DNA of 64,000 nt from Climacteris rufus (Eukaryota > Chordata > Aves > Passeriformes > Climacteridae), in NCBI GenBank assembly GCA_013398175.1, contig VZRZ01008561.1:562762-626761 (forward strand), written 5' to 3'. The notes beneath the pieces are model-generated. The model saw only the letters and a list, made by a program, of their open reading frames with translations. It was not told the DNA's origin and made no database searches. The position numbers were made by a program, and so were the translations under genes. This document shows, one piece after another, positions 27,546 to 38,393 of the stretch; the first letter of the stretch is position 1, and each line of letters begins with the position of its first letter.

Positions 27546-27804
27546 TGTGCTACTTTTGGATGGGGTAGAGTTAATTTTCTCCATAATAGCAGGTATGGGA
27601 CTGTGTTTTGGATTTGTGCTGGAAACAATATTTATAACACAGATGTTTAGGGATGTTTAGTCATTGCTGAGCAGAGCTGGCACAGAGTCAAGGCCTTTTC
27701 TGCACCTCACCACCACCCTGCCCTGTCAAGAGGCTGGGGGTGCACAAGGACTTTGGAAGGGACACAGCCAGAACAGTTGGCCCCAGTTGACAAAAGGGAT
27801 ATAC
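27546..27804 (+). mobile_element. Solo LTR of ERVL-type element, left part
   Basis: It matches the second LTR at 48668-49254 along its length: gagttaattttctccat, 'gggactgtgttttggat', ctggaaaca, 'cagagtcaaggcctttt', 'ggctgggggtgcacaagga' and 'gggacacagccag'. The LTR starts with TG at 27546 (or 27548). The five bases before it (ggcaa) nearly match those after the far end at 28983 (ggcag), which fits a 5-bp target duplication of ERVL-type elements. No gag, pol or env sequence lies nearby, so it is a solo LTR. A CR1 interrupts it. Assignment to an ERVL-like songbird family is from memory. Confidence 0.75.
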
Positions 27805-28641
27805 ATAAGGGAGTGTTGATCTGCTGTAGAGTAGGAAGGATCTGCAGAGGGCTGAGTTGATGGGCCGAGGCCAGGGGTATGAAGTTAACAAGGTGAAGGG
27901 CTGGGTCCTGCACTTGGATCACAAGAGCCTCAGGCAGCCCTACAGGCTGGTGGAAGGGTGGCTGGAAAGCCAACCAGAGGAAAAAGACCTGGGAGTGCTG
28001 GTCAACAATGGCTGAACGTGTGCCACTGTGTGCCCAGATGGCCAAGAAAGCCAATGGCACTCTGGCTTGTATCAAAAATAATGTGGCCAGCAGGACCAAG
28101 GCAGTACTGTCCCCCAGTACTCAGCAGTGGGTGGGTGCACCTTGAATCCCGTGTCCGGTTTTGGACCTCTCACTACAAGAAGAACATTGAGGTGCTGGAA
28201 CAAGTCCAGAGAAGGGCAATGGAGCTGGGGAAGGGTCTGGAGCATGAGTTTAATGAGGGGCAGCTGAGCGATCTGGGGTTGTTTAGCCTGGAGGAAAGGA
28301 GGCTTAGGGGAGACCTTATCGCCTTCTACAGCTCCGTGACAGGAGGATGTAGCTGAGTGGGGGTTGGTCTCTTGTCCCAAATAACAAGCAATGGGACAAG
28401 AAGAAATAGCCCCAGCTTACACCAGGAAAGGTTTAGATTGGATACTAGGAAAAATTTCTTCATGTAAAGGGTTATCAAACACTGGAACAGGCTGTCCAGG
28501 GAAGTGGTGGTCACCATCTCTGGAGGTAAAAGATGTGGCACTTTGGACATGGTTTAGCGGTGGACTGGGTAGTGCTGGCTTAACTGTTGGACTCGATCTT
28601 ATTTTCCAAACTAAACAATTCTGATTCCATGTTTCTGTGAT
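27805..28641 (+). mobile_element. CR1 LINE inserted into the LTR
   Basis: A 5'-truncated CR1 of about 840 bases. Marks from left to right are 'gatctgctgtagagtagg', 'gggccgaggccaggggtatg', 'gggtcctgcacttggatcac', 'agatggccaagaaagccaat', the coding piece YKKNIEVLEQVQRRAMELGKGLEH (about 28174-28245), 'ggggttgtttagcctggagg', 'ttcatgtaaagggttatcaa', 'acatggtttagcggtggact' and a short tail ending at about 28641. LTR sequence stands on both sides. The bases gatat occur at both junctions (27799-27803 and 28639-28643), which may be a short target duplication or chance. Confidence 0.92.
27958..28356 (+). pseudogene. CR1 ORF2 C-terminal remnant
   Basis: This open stretch of 132 codons is the C-terminal tail of the CR1 ORF2 product. 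From about residue 72 it reads YKKNIEVLEQVQRR and then LGLFSLEERRLRGDLIAFYSS, which match the family's last coding segment. The first half is in the wrong phase for the CAQVAKKANGTLA-type segment, so a frameshift has occurred. RT and endonuclease domains are missing. It is a dead fragment. Confidence 0.75.
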
Positions 28642-28983
28642 ATTCCATACCATATGACATAAGCATAATGCTCAGCATAGAAATATGGAGGAAGAAGAAG
28701 GAAAGAGGGGATGTTTGGAGTGGTGGCTTTTGTCTTCTTAAGTCACTGTTACATGTGACGGAGATGACAGAACACCTGCCTGCCCACAGGAAGTAGTGAA
28801 TGAATTCCTTGTTTTGCTTTGCATGAGTGAGCAACTTTTGCTTTACTTATTAAATGATGTTATCTCAACGCAAGTGTTTTCTCACTTTCTCACCCTTCTG
28901 ATTCTCTCCCCAGTCCCACCAGGGGAGGGGAGTCAGAGAGCAGCTGCATCAAACTCAGTTGCTAGTGGGGTTAAACCATGACA
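28642..28983 (+). mobile_element. Solo LTR of ERVL-type element, right part
   Basis: Continuation of the LTR begun at 27546: 'aatgctcagca', 'gtcttcttaagtcactgtta', 'acacctgcctgcccacagg', 'gtgaatgaattccttgtttt', 'ttttgctttacttattaaa', 'tctcaacgcaagtgttttct', 'cccaccagggg' and ggggttaaaccatgaca ending in CA at 28983. An ATTAAA hexamer at 28849-28854 lies where a polyadenylation signal would be expected. Relative to the LTR at 48668 the central part (about 28650-28720) is purine-rich and diverged. Confidence 0.75.
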
Positions 28984-31900
28984 GGCAGTTATATGGATAA
29001 CAAAGATTCAGAATGACTATTGGTATACTAAATAACTAGCGAGAAATATTCAGACTTACGTAGTGGTTAAGGTGTTTCTCACTTCAGTGGGATTCAAATA
29101 TGGTGACAGTTAATTTGAATGAACTGAGAGATTTTTGGCCCTTACTGTTGCAACTTAAACTTGCCATTGTGCAAGATGTTAATTAAAACAAACTCTAAGT
29201 TTTGTCTTTGGAACATAATTAATAAATATTGAAGAAAATACCATGTGTGCTTATTTTGAATGTAATCCACATCTCCTACAGAAGGTTATTGATAATTTCA
29301 GCTGTAACCTGTGGGTGCACAAAAGTCTGGGCTGTATCCTTAAGCTGATGGCACTCTAATAACATATGGAAAAAGCCTGCAGTGTGAACACACCTCCATG
29401 AGAGAGGCAGCTCGAACCCAGGTGGAAAGGTGTGCTCAGGCTCACCTGTGCTGTGCAGCCAGTGTGCTCCAGGCTCCCACTGCTACCTCTTCATCCTCCC
29501 ACTGGCTATCTACCATTGCCTTGCTGATGCTTCCTTCCTTATTCTCCACTACACTTCCACCTCCCCATCAGCAACTTCAGGAATGCAAATACAGAGCCCA
29601 ACCTAATCAACATAGAAGTTTTGGCTCTGCCCAGACCCCTGTTGATGAAGTTATTGTGTCCTTTAAATGCAGGATGTCTCAGGACCACCTGATCCAGCCA
29701 TGAAGTCATACTCTTTCAAAAGTGTAACCCTCACTGTCAGTCCATGGAGAGACCAGTAGGGGAGTAGCCCTGTGGTGTTGGTGGTACCCTGGGATCTTGT
29801 CTGGGGTGCTGGTCTATCCTGCCCCCTTCCCTTTTGTAGCAATGGCTTGCCAAGAATGAACCGTGGGTCCTGAAGCTGTTTTTAGATGAAGGACTCTATC
29901 CCTGTTTCCCCAAATTCTCCAGGGGATTGATTCAGATTTCTGTTGTATCAGGCGTGATTTTGAAGAATTATTGGTCCTCTCTAGTTGAAACATACTAATT
30001 ACTGCTCTGGCATCTGTCTTCACTGCAGACAAATTGTTTTTCATTGTGAGAGAAATGCTGCCCTCCAGCTGCCAGGGCAAGTTATTTGCAATCCTGACCA
30101 ATTTTATACTTTAACAAATGCATTTTATTAAAACAAAAGTATCAGGAAGGATAAGGAACAGTGCTCATAATCAGTAATCAATCAGAATTAAAAATTATTT
30201 TAATTAAAACCCTTACAGGGTGATATTGGCTTTTCAGGTGGCTGCAAGGCACCATGTCTGGGCACACTGTTTTTCTGCTAGACAGTGAATGTAAATGACT
30301 CAAAAACTTCACTGTAAAAAGGAGATAAAATGTATTTAGGATTAATATTACGGTAAGTGGGACAGGACAGGCTTTTATTTTATTTTGGCTGGGGCTGTTT
30401 CTCATTCTGGTTTTATCAGAATTTAGGTAAAATAAGGATATTTTTCTTTAAGGAAGAGTATCCAGAGGAGCATTGACATAATATATGGGTGTGTGTTTGT
30501 TGCAAGTATGTCTGCATCTGTACATTCATTTAATGGTCTGATAGACTAAAAAGTGCCCCTTTATTTGGTGCTGGCAAATGTAGGTATGGGCATAGGTGAT
30601 GCTGAGCAAGGTCATGGGCTACTAAAATGAGGAATTGTATCAGAAACACATGTAGAGTGCTTACTGGTTCCTTACTATTCCTTCTACACCACTTCCTGTT
30701 CCTTTTGTAAGCACTTATTGAATTAACCATGGAAAAACAAGTCCTGGGGGGTATTTTGATGATTTAGGAACTTTATTACTACCCTATAATTTTTAAGTCA
30801 TGTTTTTCCTACTTTGCATTTCTATATAAGACAATAAGTTTAAGAAGAATTCAAACACTTAAATCCTTGCCCCCCCAAATTTACATTTCCACTTAAACAA
30901 GGTTGATAGATCAATCTGCAATCAGTAGTCAGAGTTGGCATCTTGTACCATCAGGGTCTCACGGAAATTTCCTATGCTAACAAAACCAATATGTCAAGGT
31001 GCCTGTCACTCTTCTTGGCTGCTGTGGTGTATTGACAGCACTTAAATGTCTCTTTGGATTTGATGGTTGGCACGTGTGGGGCTGGACAAGGGCTTTACTT
31101 AGGATCATGGGGCTGTTCAAAAATATTTTTAGAAGCCTTTTATATTCTTTCCTTTTGTGGTGTAGAGAAAATCCTTCTACAGTGTAGATCAGGCAATTTT
31201 TCTTCATGTCAGTAAAATACTATCAGCTGACCCCATATTTAGATGTAAACCATGGTGTTTATAAGGTTTTTTTTGATGGAAGATGTCTCTCAGTGGTATT
31301 GGAGGCGGTGAAGGTCACAGGTATTGTGCTGTTGTAATTGAACAGGGGAGAATTTACACTCTTTTTCTTTACTAGGAGACAGACCTCTTCTATTTGCCTC
31401 TGATATTTTGAAGGACATTGCTAAAACATGGGAAGATTAGTTCTTCCTTCATTTCTGATAATTTTATATCAAGAGGTAAAGCCCCAATCAGGCAGAAATT
31501 CCCTATTAGTTTACATATTTGTACTCTCTGATTTGCCATATTTGCATTGATTAGTACATAAGATGGATACAAATAACTTAGGTATTAGTTATCCAAAAAT
31601 CTTATTGTGATTAACAGGTACCTGGTTTCTTCCTTGCAAAACATCTCTGAAAGCAATATGGGATGATATTAGGGTGAATGCATCATTTTTGGAATGTAAA
31701 AGCCTGTATCCCTATTGTTCATAAAACTAGTACCTAATTCTTTGAAATTAGGAATTAGACAGCAAAGGAAGAACATTTCTTTGGTATTTAGATTTTTTTT
31801 TTAATTCTTTATTTCCTAATACATTACAAAAACCTCTGAATTGTATCCTAATCCCAACTCCACAGGGACCAGCCAGACCAGCAGACTTTGTAAGTGGCTA

Positions 31901-33067
31901 CAATTTTTAGAATGCATAAACTTTCCAAGACATTTTTAATTGCTTAAAGGAGGAAGAGCAGTAATTGGGAAACAGAATGCTGGCTCATATTTTCTGAAGG
32001 CTTATATTTTCTGGAGGTGTTTTCTCTCTGTCTCAGCAAATCAGTGTCTTTTTTTTTGTTTGTCTTTCAAACACCCTGCCTTGGTTGGGAACAAGACAGT
32101 CAATTAGGGTAGGTAGGTAATCACCAGGGATTAGATCCACTTGTAATTGGGAACATTAATTTGACAGGAAACACTTTCTTTAGGGGAAAAAGAAAAAAAA
32201 AAAAGAGAGAAATAAAAAAAGAGAGCACTGTGCTGAGCTTTCCAGTGCCTGGAGCAGAACATGTCAGTGTCTCTGTTCCAAGGGTGGGGAAGTCCGTAAA
32301 TCAGAGGGATCGCTGCTTTCTGTGGGAATACTGAACCTGTGCTTTGGTGACGCATGTGAGAATGAAAGATTCCCAGAAGACTTGAAACTGTTTTCAAAAG
32401 GTGCAGAACTTAATTACTAGAGGGGTTGCTCATTATCAACCCTGAAAGGCCTTGTGTTGATCTTTTTGAGGGCTATAATGTGAGTATTAAGTGTCAGACA
32501 CCCTGAATATCAGACTGCCAGACCTTCTGGGCAAAAGATGTTGCTTTTTAGGAAGATGTTTCATTGGAGGCAGGTTCTACCTTGCAGTTTACACTTACTG
32601 TGGGTTACCTGCTACCAACTGAACTTTCACATTGTTCATGTGAGTGCAGTGTGGTGCATTTTCACTCCAGGGTTCATGTCCAGGAGAAGTTAATGCACTG
32701 GATGGTACGGTGAGCATCCATAAGCCACAGCCTGTAACACGAGTAAGTTACCTCAGACTTTGTGTACACTGAGAGCATCTACACAGAGTGTAAGAGCACT
32801 GTAACTGAAATGTGGCAAATACCAACCCCAACGTGGAGCACCAGCTCTGAAAGAGCTCTTTATGCAGACAGGTTTGCAATGATGTATTTGTACAAAGTCC
32901 TGAGATCAAGTGATGCAAATTTTGCCAATCTGCTACAGTTCATGGGCACTTGGCAACAAAAAGAGTGGGCAGAAGGCACAAAACACCCAAAATGTAGTGA
33001 TCTTCTCATTTAAAGACACTATTTTCTCTGCCAAACCAAGCCAAAAAGCACAGCTCAGTGCCTGTTC
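28984..33067. other. Unique DNA, no gene seen
   Basis: Low-copy sequence without recognised repeats or exons. The part 29400-29720 is richer in GC and holds a 101-codon frame (29398-29703, plus) with no domain I know. A C7 run sits at 30870-30876 and a purine-rich A tract at about 32180-32225. Confidence 0.5.
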
Positions 33068-33228
33068 ACCTGGGCTGCATTAGGCATAGCATTGTCAGTG
33101 GGTTGAGGGAGGTGATCCTGCCTCTCTGCTCTGCCCTGGTGAGGCACATCTGGCCATGTGTAGGTATTGGCCACCCACAACAAAAGAGATGTGGGTATAC
33201 CGGAGATCAGAAAGACGATTAATAAAAT
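33068..33228 (+). mobile_element. CR1 LINE (older plus copy), left part
   Basis: It begins near 'cctgggctgcattaggcata' and continues through gggttgagggaggtgatcctg, 'tctgccctggtgaggcacat', 'aacaaaagagatgtgggtat' and 'agaaagacgatta', all in order for a CR1. It then breaks off where the antisense CR1 starts. The rest of this copy resumes at about 35178, in the expected register. It is clearly older and more mutated than the copy inside it. Confidence 0.8.
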
Positions 33229-34047
33229 CAGAACCATACAATATATCAAGCTAAAAGAGACTCATAAAAGTCATTGAGTCCAACTCCCTGGTCCTTGCAG
33301 GACCACCTTAATCTAAACCAGATGATTGTGAACACCACTCTGTCAGTTCTGGCAGGTTTGGTACTCTGAGCTCTTTGCTGGTGAGCCTGTTCCAGTGATC
33401 CTCTCAGCACAGAACCTTTTCCCAACGTCTAATATGAACTGATCCAGCTTTATTCCATTTCCTCACGCCTTATCACTGGTCACCAGAGAGAGGAGAACAG
33501 CAGCTCTCTCTCCACTGGCCCCCAGGAGGAAGGTTATACTGTGACAGGGGCACCTCTCAGCCTTCTCTCCTGCAAGATGAACAAACTAAGTGGCCTCAGC
33601 TGCTCCTCATAAGTCTTGCTTTTAACACCTTTTATCATGTTGGCCACCCTCCTATGGACACACTACGATAATTTGGTGTCCTTCTTACATTGAGGCACCC
33701 AAAACTGCACACAGGACTTGAGGTACACCAGCACAGTATAGAGTGGGACAATCACCTCCTTGACCAGCCAGTGATGCTGTGCTTGATGCATTCCAGGACA
33801 CAGATGGGCTTTTTAGCTGCCAGGGCACTGCTGACTCCTCTTTAACTTGCATCAACCTTCAAATCTCTTTCCACAGGGCTGTTGTCCAGCCTCTTGTCCC
33901 CTAGTTTGTACATATATCCAGGATTGCCTAGTCCCAGGTGCAGAATCCACCACTTGCTCACGTTAATTTTCATATTGTTGGTGATTACCCAGCTCTATCC
34001 AGCTCTCTGTAAGGCCTTTCTATGCTTGAGGGACTCCACAGCTTCTC

Positions 34048-35140
34048 CTAGCAAACATAATGTACATTTGATTCTGTATCCAGAAAATAAATAAAAACAT
34101 GAAAATGCTCTGGTTCAGACATTGGGCCCTGTGGAACCCCACCGGTGACTGGCCACCAGCCTGGTGTAACCGCATTTACTAAAACTCTTTGAGCCTGACC
34201 TGTCATACAACTGCTCACCCCACATATCATGGCCTTGTCTAGTTGTGTGCTGGATATCTTGTCCAGAAGATTACTGTGAGAGTATCAAAAGCTTTGCTGA
34301 AATCCCAAACCACCACATCCACTTGCTTCCCTTGATTAGCTCAATGTCATATTCCAGTCATATTATGACTAGGCCTAGTTAACTTTCTGTTAAACTTAAC
34401 TTTTAACAGAAAGTTAAGTTGGTTGGTCAGGACTTTCCCCTCATGAACCTGTGCTGGCTGTTACCAATGATTATGTTGTCTCAAGTGTTTTTCAATAACT
34501 CCCAGAACAAACTTCTCCAAAATTTTACCAGGATCAGAAGTGAGACTGAACAGGCCTGTAACTACCAGGGTCTTTTCCTTACCCTTCTTAAAAATTGGGT
34601 AAGAAAATTTGCCAGCTTCCAGTCAACAGGGACCTCTCCAGACTCCCAAAACCACTGAAAAATAATGGACAGACATCCTGTAATGACAATGACCACTTCT
34701 TTCAGTAACATGGGATGAATCCCAATGCCATAGGCTTAAGCCCATTGAGGTGGAACAGAAAGTCTTGAACAAATTCAGAGTCAGCTGGGAGCTTACCACT
34801 CCTCCAGTCATGATCTTCCAAGACAGTTCTAGGTGTGCCAGGGCCCATCATCAGTGCTAAAGGCAGAGGTGGAGAAGGCAACAAATATGTTTGTCTACAT
34901 CCCTAATTGTGAGGAGACTGACCTCATCAAGTAATGGAGTAATGTTATCATTGTCCTTTTGCTGTTAACATTCTTTAAAAAGCACCCTTTTTGCTGTCCT
35001 TCACAGTGATGGCCAGCTGGAGCTCTAACTGAGCTTTGTCCACTTGGATTTTCTCCCTACAATGATGAATGGCATCCCTGTAGCCTCCCTGAGTCACCTG
35101 TCCTTGCTTCCAACGTCCATACACTTTCCTTTTCTGTTGA
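34048..35140 (-). pseudogene. CR1 reverse-transcriptase remnant (ORF2)
   Basis: The minus-strand translation shows LINE RT landmarks in the right order. These are the linker RWKQGQV (about 35096-35116), LNGLKPMALG (about 34740-34770, counterpart of LNxxKSMGPDG), PGSYRPV (about 34550-34570), VWDFSKAFDT (about 34281-34312) and PVTGGVPQGP (about 34121-34150). In-frame stops and frame changes separate them. I cannot find the FADD catalytic box in frame where it should follow VPQG near 34060. The region around 34379-34417 is replaced by a perfect inverted repeat. The gene is dead. Confidence 0.8.
34379..34417. repeat. Perfect 16-bp inverted repeat, 7-nt loop
   Basis: Left arm ttaactttctgttaaa (34379-34394) and right arm tttaacagaaagttaa (34402-34417) are exact reverse complements, separated by cttaact. 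It lies inside the antisense CR1 where the CR1 RT sequence is otherwise not palindromic. Confidence 0.97.
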
Positions 35141-35177
35141 AGTTCTTGCCCTGCTCAGGCAAGGTGGTGTCCTGTAC

Positions 35178-35600
35178 TTCCTGGGGTACCATTCACACAA
35201 AGAGAAGTTGAGAGAACTGTGACTGTTCAGCATGGAGAAGAGAACGCTCCAGGGGAATCTTTTCTGTGTGGATAAATACCCGACGGCAGGGAATGAAAAC
35301 AAGGGAGCCAGACCCTTCTCGCTGGTGTCCATTGACAGCAGAAAAAGCTATGGACACAAACTAAAAAAAAATAGCAAATCATGTTTAAAATAAGAAAAAC
35401 AATTTTCACAATGAGGGTACTCAAACACCGCTACAGGTTGCCCAGAGAGGTTGTAGAGTCTCCATCCTTGGAGATATTCAAGCCCAGATGGACATGGTCC
35501 TGGACAAACAGCTCTAGGTCACTCTGCTTGAGAAGAGGGATTAGACCAAATGACCTCCAGAGTCCCTGTTACCCTCAACTACTGATTTTGTAATTGTGTA
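35178..35600 (+). mobile_element. CR1 LINE (older plus copy), right part
   Basis: Continuation of the copy that begins at 33068: 'agagaactgtgactgttcag', 'gagaagagaacgctccaggg', 'gacacaaactaaaaaaa', 'gttgcccagagaggttgtag', 'ccttggagatattcaagccc', 'aatgacctccagagtccctg' and a decayed end near 35597. The order and spacing of these marks match one CR1 subfamily on both sides of the antisense insertion. Confidence 0.85.
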
Positions 35601-37140
35601 TTATGATTGAAGGGAAGCCCTGCGTCTACTGTTCCCGGATGTCAAGGGTTTGTTTCCTCCTGATTTTTCTCATCTTTTGCTACCACAGGACCTGTCAACA
35701 CTGTGATCTCACAACGTCACTACCAAACTGACATCACAGGTGCTGCTCCATGCTATCAGGTGTGCTGATGTGCCCTGTCTTGTTCCGTCCTGCTAACTCA
35801 CCCCACTTTTAAGCTCTTCTTATGTTCCTACAGGGCCTCACAGAGCTGTATGACATGAAAACATTGCCCCAGCGCCAAACTGCTCTTATCGTCCTCTGCC
35901 TTATCTGAACTGAACCTAAAAGATTCATGGTAATAATGAAACGAGGAACAGAACTTTTTCTCTCCCCATTCTATAAAACAAGGGGGAGGGACATCATTTT
36001 CCCTAAAGATAAACTAGATAGTCAGGCATTATGCTAATGCAATGCTGAAACTACCATCTTTGTGCTGGAGGTGCAGGATGTGATGATAAGAGTGTTTAAC
36101 CTCCTGAGTCAAAAACTGTGCATCTCTGCAGGTGATAATTGCCCGTCTTGTGTGCCTGTTTGGTCTGTGAAGGCGGCTGGTTTCTGCTTGCTTCCTGGAG
36201 AGCTGTGACTCAGAGCTGGGAGGGACAGGGAAGTAGAGGATCTCTGAGGGAGAAAGGTGCTACCACTGAGGGGGTGGCAGGACCTCCAGCCTAACCAAAG
36301 GAAGAACATGGCAGGTGAGGGAACAACACCCATAGAAAGCACAGTAAGTGATCAAAACAGCAGAGGAGACCGTCCTGTTAATTACAAAAATACATCACTG
36401 AGGTTCTTGCACTTTCTCGGAGGCTGATATTGGAGTTGAGTCAAGGGATTATGCCTGCAGCAGCCCTTTGGTCAGTACCTTTGTGTAAAAAGACTCAGCC
36501 AGGTCCAACAGCACAGAGGTGTATGTTTCTTTCACTCTGTTACCTGTGTGCAATGCTGGAAGTGTCTTCATTTCTGCTTCGGTCCCATAACTGCCCAGTA
36601 AGCAATGAGTACAAGATGTGCAGACATGAAACAAGCACTTGCAAAAAGTGTCCAAAAGGTACCCAGAGCAGGGATCTTGACTGTTCAACTCCCCCCTGCA
36701 GCCTGGAATATGCATGAGTTGCTGTGGCTTGTACTGGCTCTACAAACCTGAGTTTTCAAATTGGGGAGCATTGAAGACAAGAGGAATGTTCTAGGGCAGG
36801 ATTGCTTTTCTTGCTTGCTTCACATTGATTCAAAGCATTTGGCATGAAACACAGTGAATCACTAAGCTTGTTGCTGTGTAAGAATTACACCGGCATGATT
36901 ACGCCTGATGGTTCTTGATGCCATTTTTCCTTTGTAAAAAGTCTCCTCCCCATATCAAATACAAAGAAACTCAAATCCATGGTAAACCAAATGCGATGAA
37001 AGTGAGGATTGGAAAGTGGTGCCTTAACAGGAATGAAAAGGAGGTTTGCTCAGCAGTGGAGACTGCTCCCTCAGGACAACCTTGTGTTGCAACACAGGTT
37101 TATCTCTTACTCTAGATGCTTCTCTGCACAAAACACAACA

Positions 37141-37173
37141 TGTCCCTAGTGTGCTTTTTTGTCCCTAGTGTGC
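37141..37173 (+). repeat. Two-copy 14-bp direct repeat
   Basis: tgtccctagtgtgc is present at 37141-37154 and 37160-37173, with a T5 spacer. Confidence 0.95.
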
Positions 37174-37723
37174 ATTTGCTTAGCTGGGTGCAAACTATTC
37201 CAAAGCTGTAGCTAAAGTTTGAGGAAGAGAAAATGTGGTTTAAAGCCTGAAGCCAGAGGACTTAAAGTTCAGATTGTTTGGTGTTACAAAGAAAGGGGAA
37301 TTCTTGGTGGGAACAGTCTACCAGTTTCCATAAAACAGGATAATTTCCTCTTGAAACCTCAGTAATTCAACTTCTGCTTAGTAAAACCAAAACATTTCTA
37401 GTAGGATTTCCCCAGTTAAAATGTTTTTAATAAATTATTTAACTTAAATAAGAATGTTTCTTTTTTAATAAGCCAAATACTTTATTTTGTTTTGGTGCAA
37501 TAAATCATTATTTTTCATTTCCCTACTAGCATACTGATTTATGTGAGGTGCAATCTAGGTCCCTCTTTAATCCTACTGCCTGAACTCCCACGAGCACTGT
37601 GTTTCCCACAACAGGCTGTGAATTTCGTGTGGTTCATTGGTGGTTACTAAGATTTCGAAGAAGAATGAAAGAATAAGATTCCCAAGTACAAGGTTTTTCA
37701 AGGCATCTTGCCTACTGCAAAAA

Positions 37724-37759
37724 GATAGTGATGAATATGATAGTAATGAACATGATAGT
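37724..37759 (+). repeat. Minisatellite-like 15-bp repeat, 2.4 copies
   Basis: Units gatagtgatgaatat and gatagtaatgaacat are followed by a partial gatagt. The units differ at two bases. Confidence 0.9.
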
Positions 37760-38136
37760 TGGAAAAAAAGGTTTTTGATGCTCATTAAATAAAAGGAAGA
37801 CATTTTATGAACATTGAAATATCTCATCTAAATCAAAACATCACAACAAAATAGCTGAAGTTGCCTGTAGAAATTCTAAAAAGATATAGCCCCAAAAGTT
37901 TTGTAAATTTCAAAGTTCTGCTCTGATTTGAGAAAAAAACCAAATTGGAAACCTTTGTGCCACAGGACTGGTCCAGTGTTGAGTTATACTTTGCTCTATT
38001 TGCTGATTTAAATGCTGGTTCTATCACAGAAAGATCATTGGACACTTATAAAATAAAATAATTGCAAAACATTTGTCTAGAATATGATGTATTTAAACTT
38101 GATATTTTTTCAATGAACTTATAGTCTTGATTTAAC

Positions 38137-38202
38137 TGTCTACTACTAATTAGTACTACTACTAGTACTACTACTACTACTTGATTGTCTACTACTAATT
38201 AG
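38137..38202 (+). repeat. (TAC)n tract between 17-bp direct repeats
   Basis: tgtctactactaattag occurs at 38137-38153 and 38186-38202, with an imperfect TAC/CTA array between them. The array itself contains tactactactagtactac, so slippage and duplication both seem to have acted. Confidence 0.95.
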
Positions 38203-38260
38203 ATAATTAATTGCTTTCAAAATATTTGGGTGAAAAAGATATATCTTAGTTTATATAGGA

Positions 38261-38393
38261 GATCATGGAATATTCTGAGTTGGAAGAAACCCACAAGATC
38301 ATCAAGTCCCACTCTTAAGTGAACGGCTCATATGGGCATGGTACCCACAATGTTGACATAATTAGCAACATGCTTTAACTGATCTATCCGTAT
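38261..38393 (-). mobile_element. TguSINE1-like SINE (tRNA-Ile head, CR1 tail)
   Basis: Read on the minus strand, the 5' head (38393 down to about 38319) resembles tRNA-Ile: a worn A box (tagatcagtt), an anticodon arm with gctaattat (AAT retained) and a worn B box (gggtaccatgcc). It then continues ccatatgagccgttcactta, agagtgggacttgatgatct, and ends in a CR1-type 3' tail ttccaactcagaatattcca. This head-plus-tail order matches the TguSINE1 of songbirds as I remember it, mobilised by CR1 reverse transcriptase through the shared tail. No clear target duplication is visible. The tRNA part is degenerate and will not fold into a working tRNA. Confidence 0.85.

Larger units (their letters stand above)
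33229..35177 (-). mobile_element. CR1 LINE, antisense, about 1.95 kb, keeps RT region
   Basis: Read on the minus strand, this copy starts (about 35177) in the linker between endonuclease and RT (RWKQGQV, YRDAI, KAQLELQLA), runs through RT remnants and the 3' part, and ends at about 33229 with a short CR1-like tail (gttggactcaatgactttta, then atatattgtatggtt). It is the longest element in the window. A full avian CR1 is about 4.5 kb as I recall, so the 5' half is missing. It sits inside a plus-strand CR1. Confidence 0.88.
35601..38136. other. Unique DNA, no gene seen
   Basis: Low-copy sequence. The part 36100-36720 is somewhat GC-richer and has overlapping frames of 95 (plus) and 88 (minus) codons with no recognisable domain. 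Two small tandem duplications are listed separately. Confidence 0.5.

Noticed and set aside
33229..35600. Twin-priming inversion of a single CR1
   Set aside because: The minus-strand part has its own 3' tail and the plus-strand part is continued on its far side (33068-33228), so two insertions are needed.
38319..38393. Functional tRNA-Ile gene
   Set aside because: The A and B boxes are mutated, arms do not pair, and a CR1-type tail follows. It is the head of a SINE.
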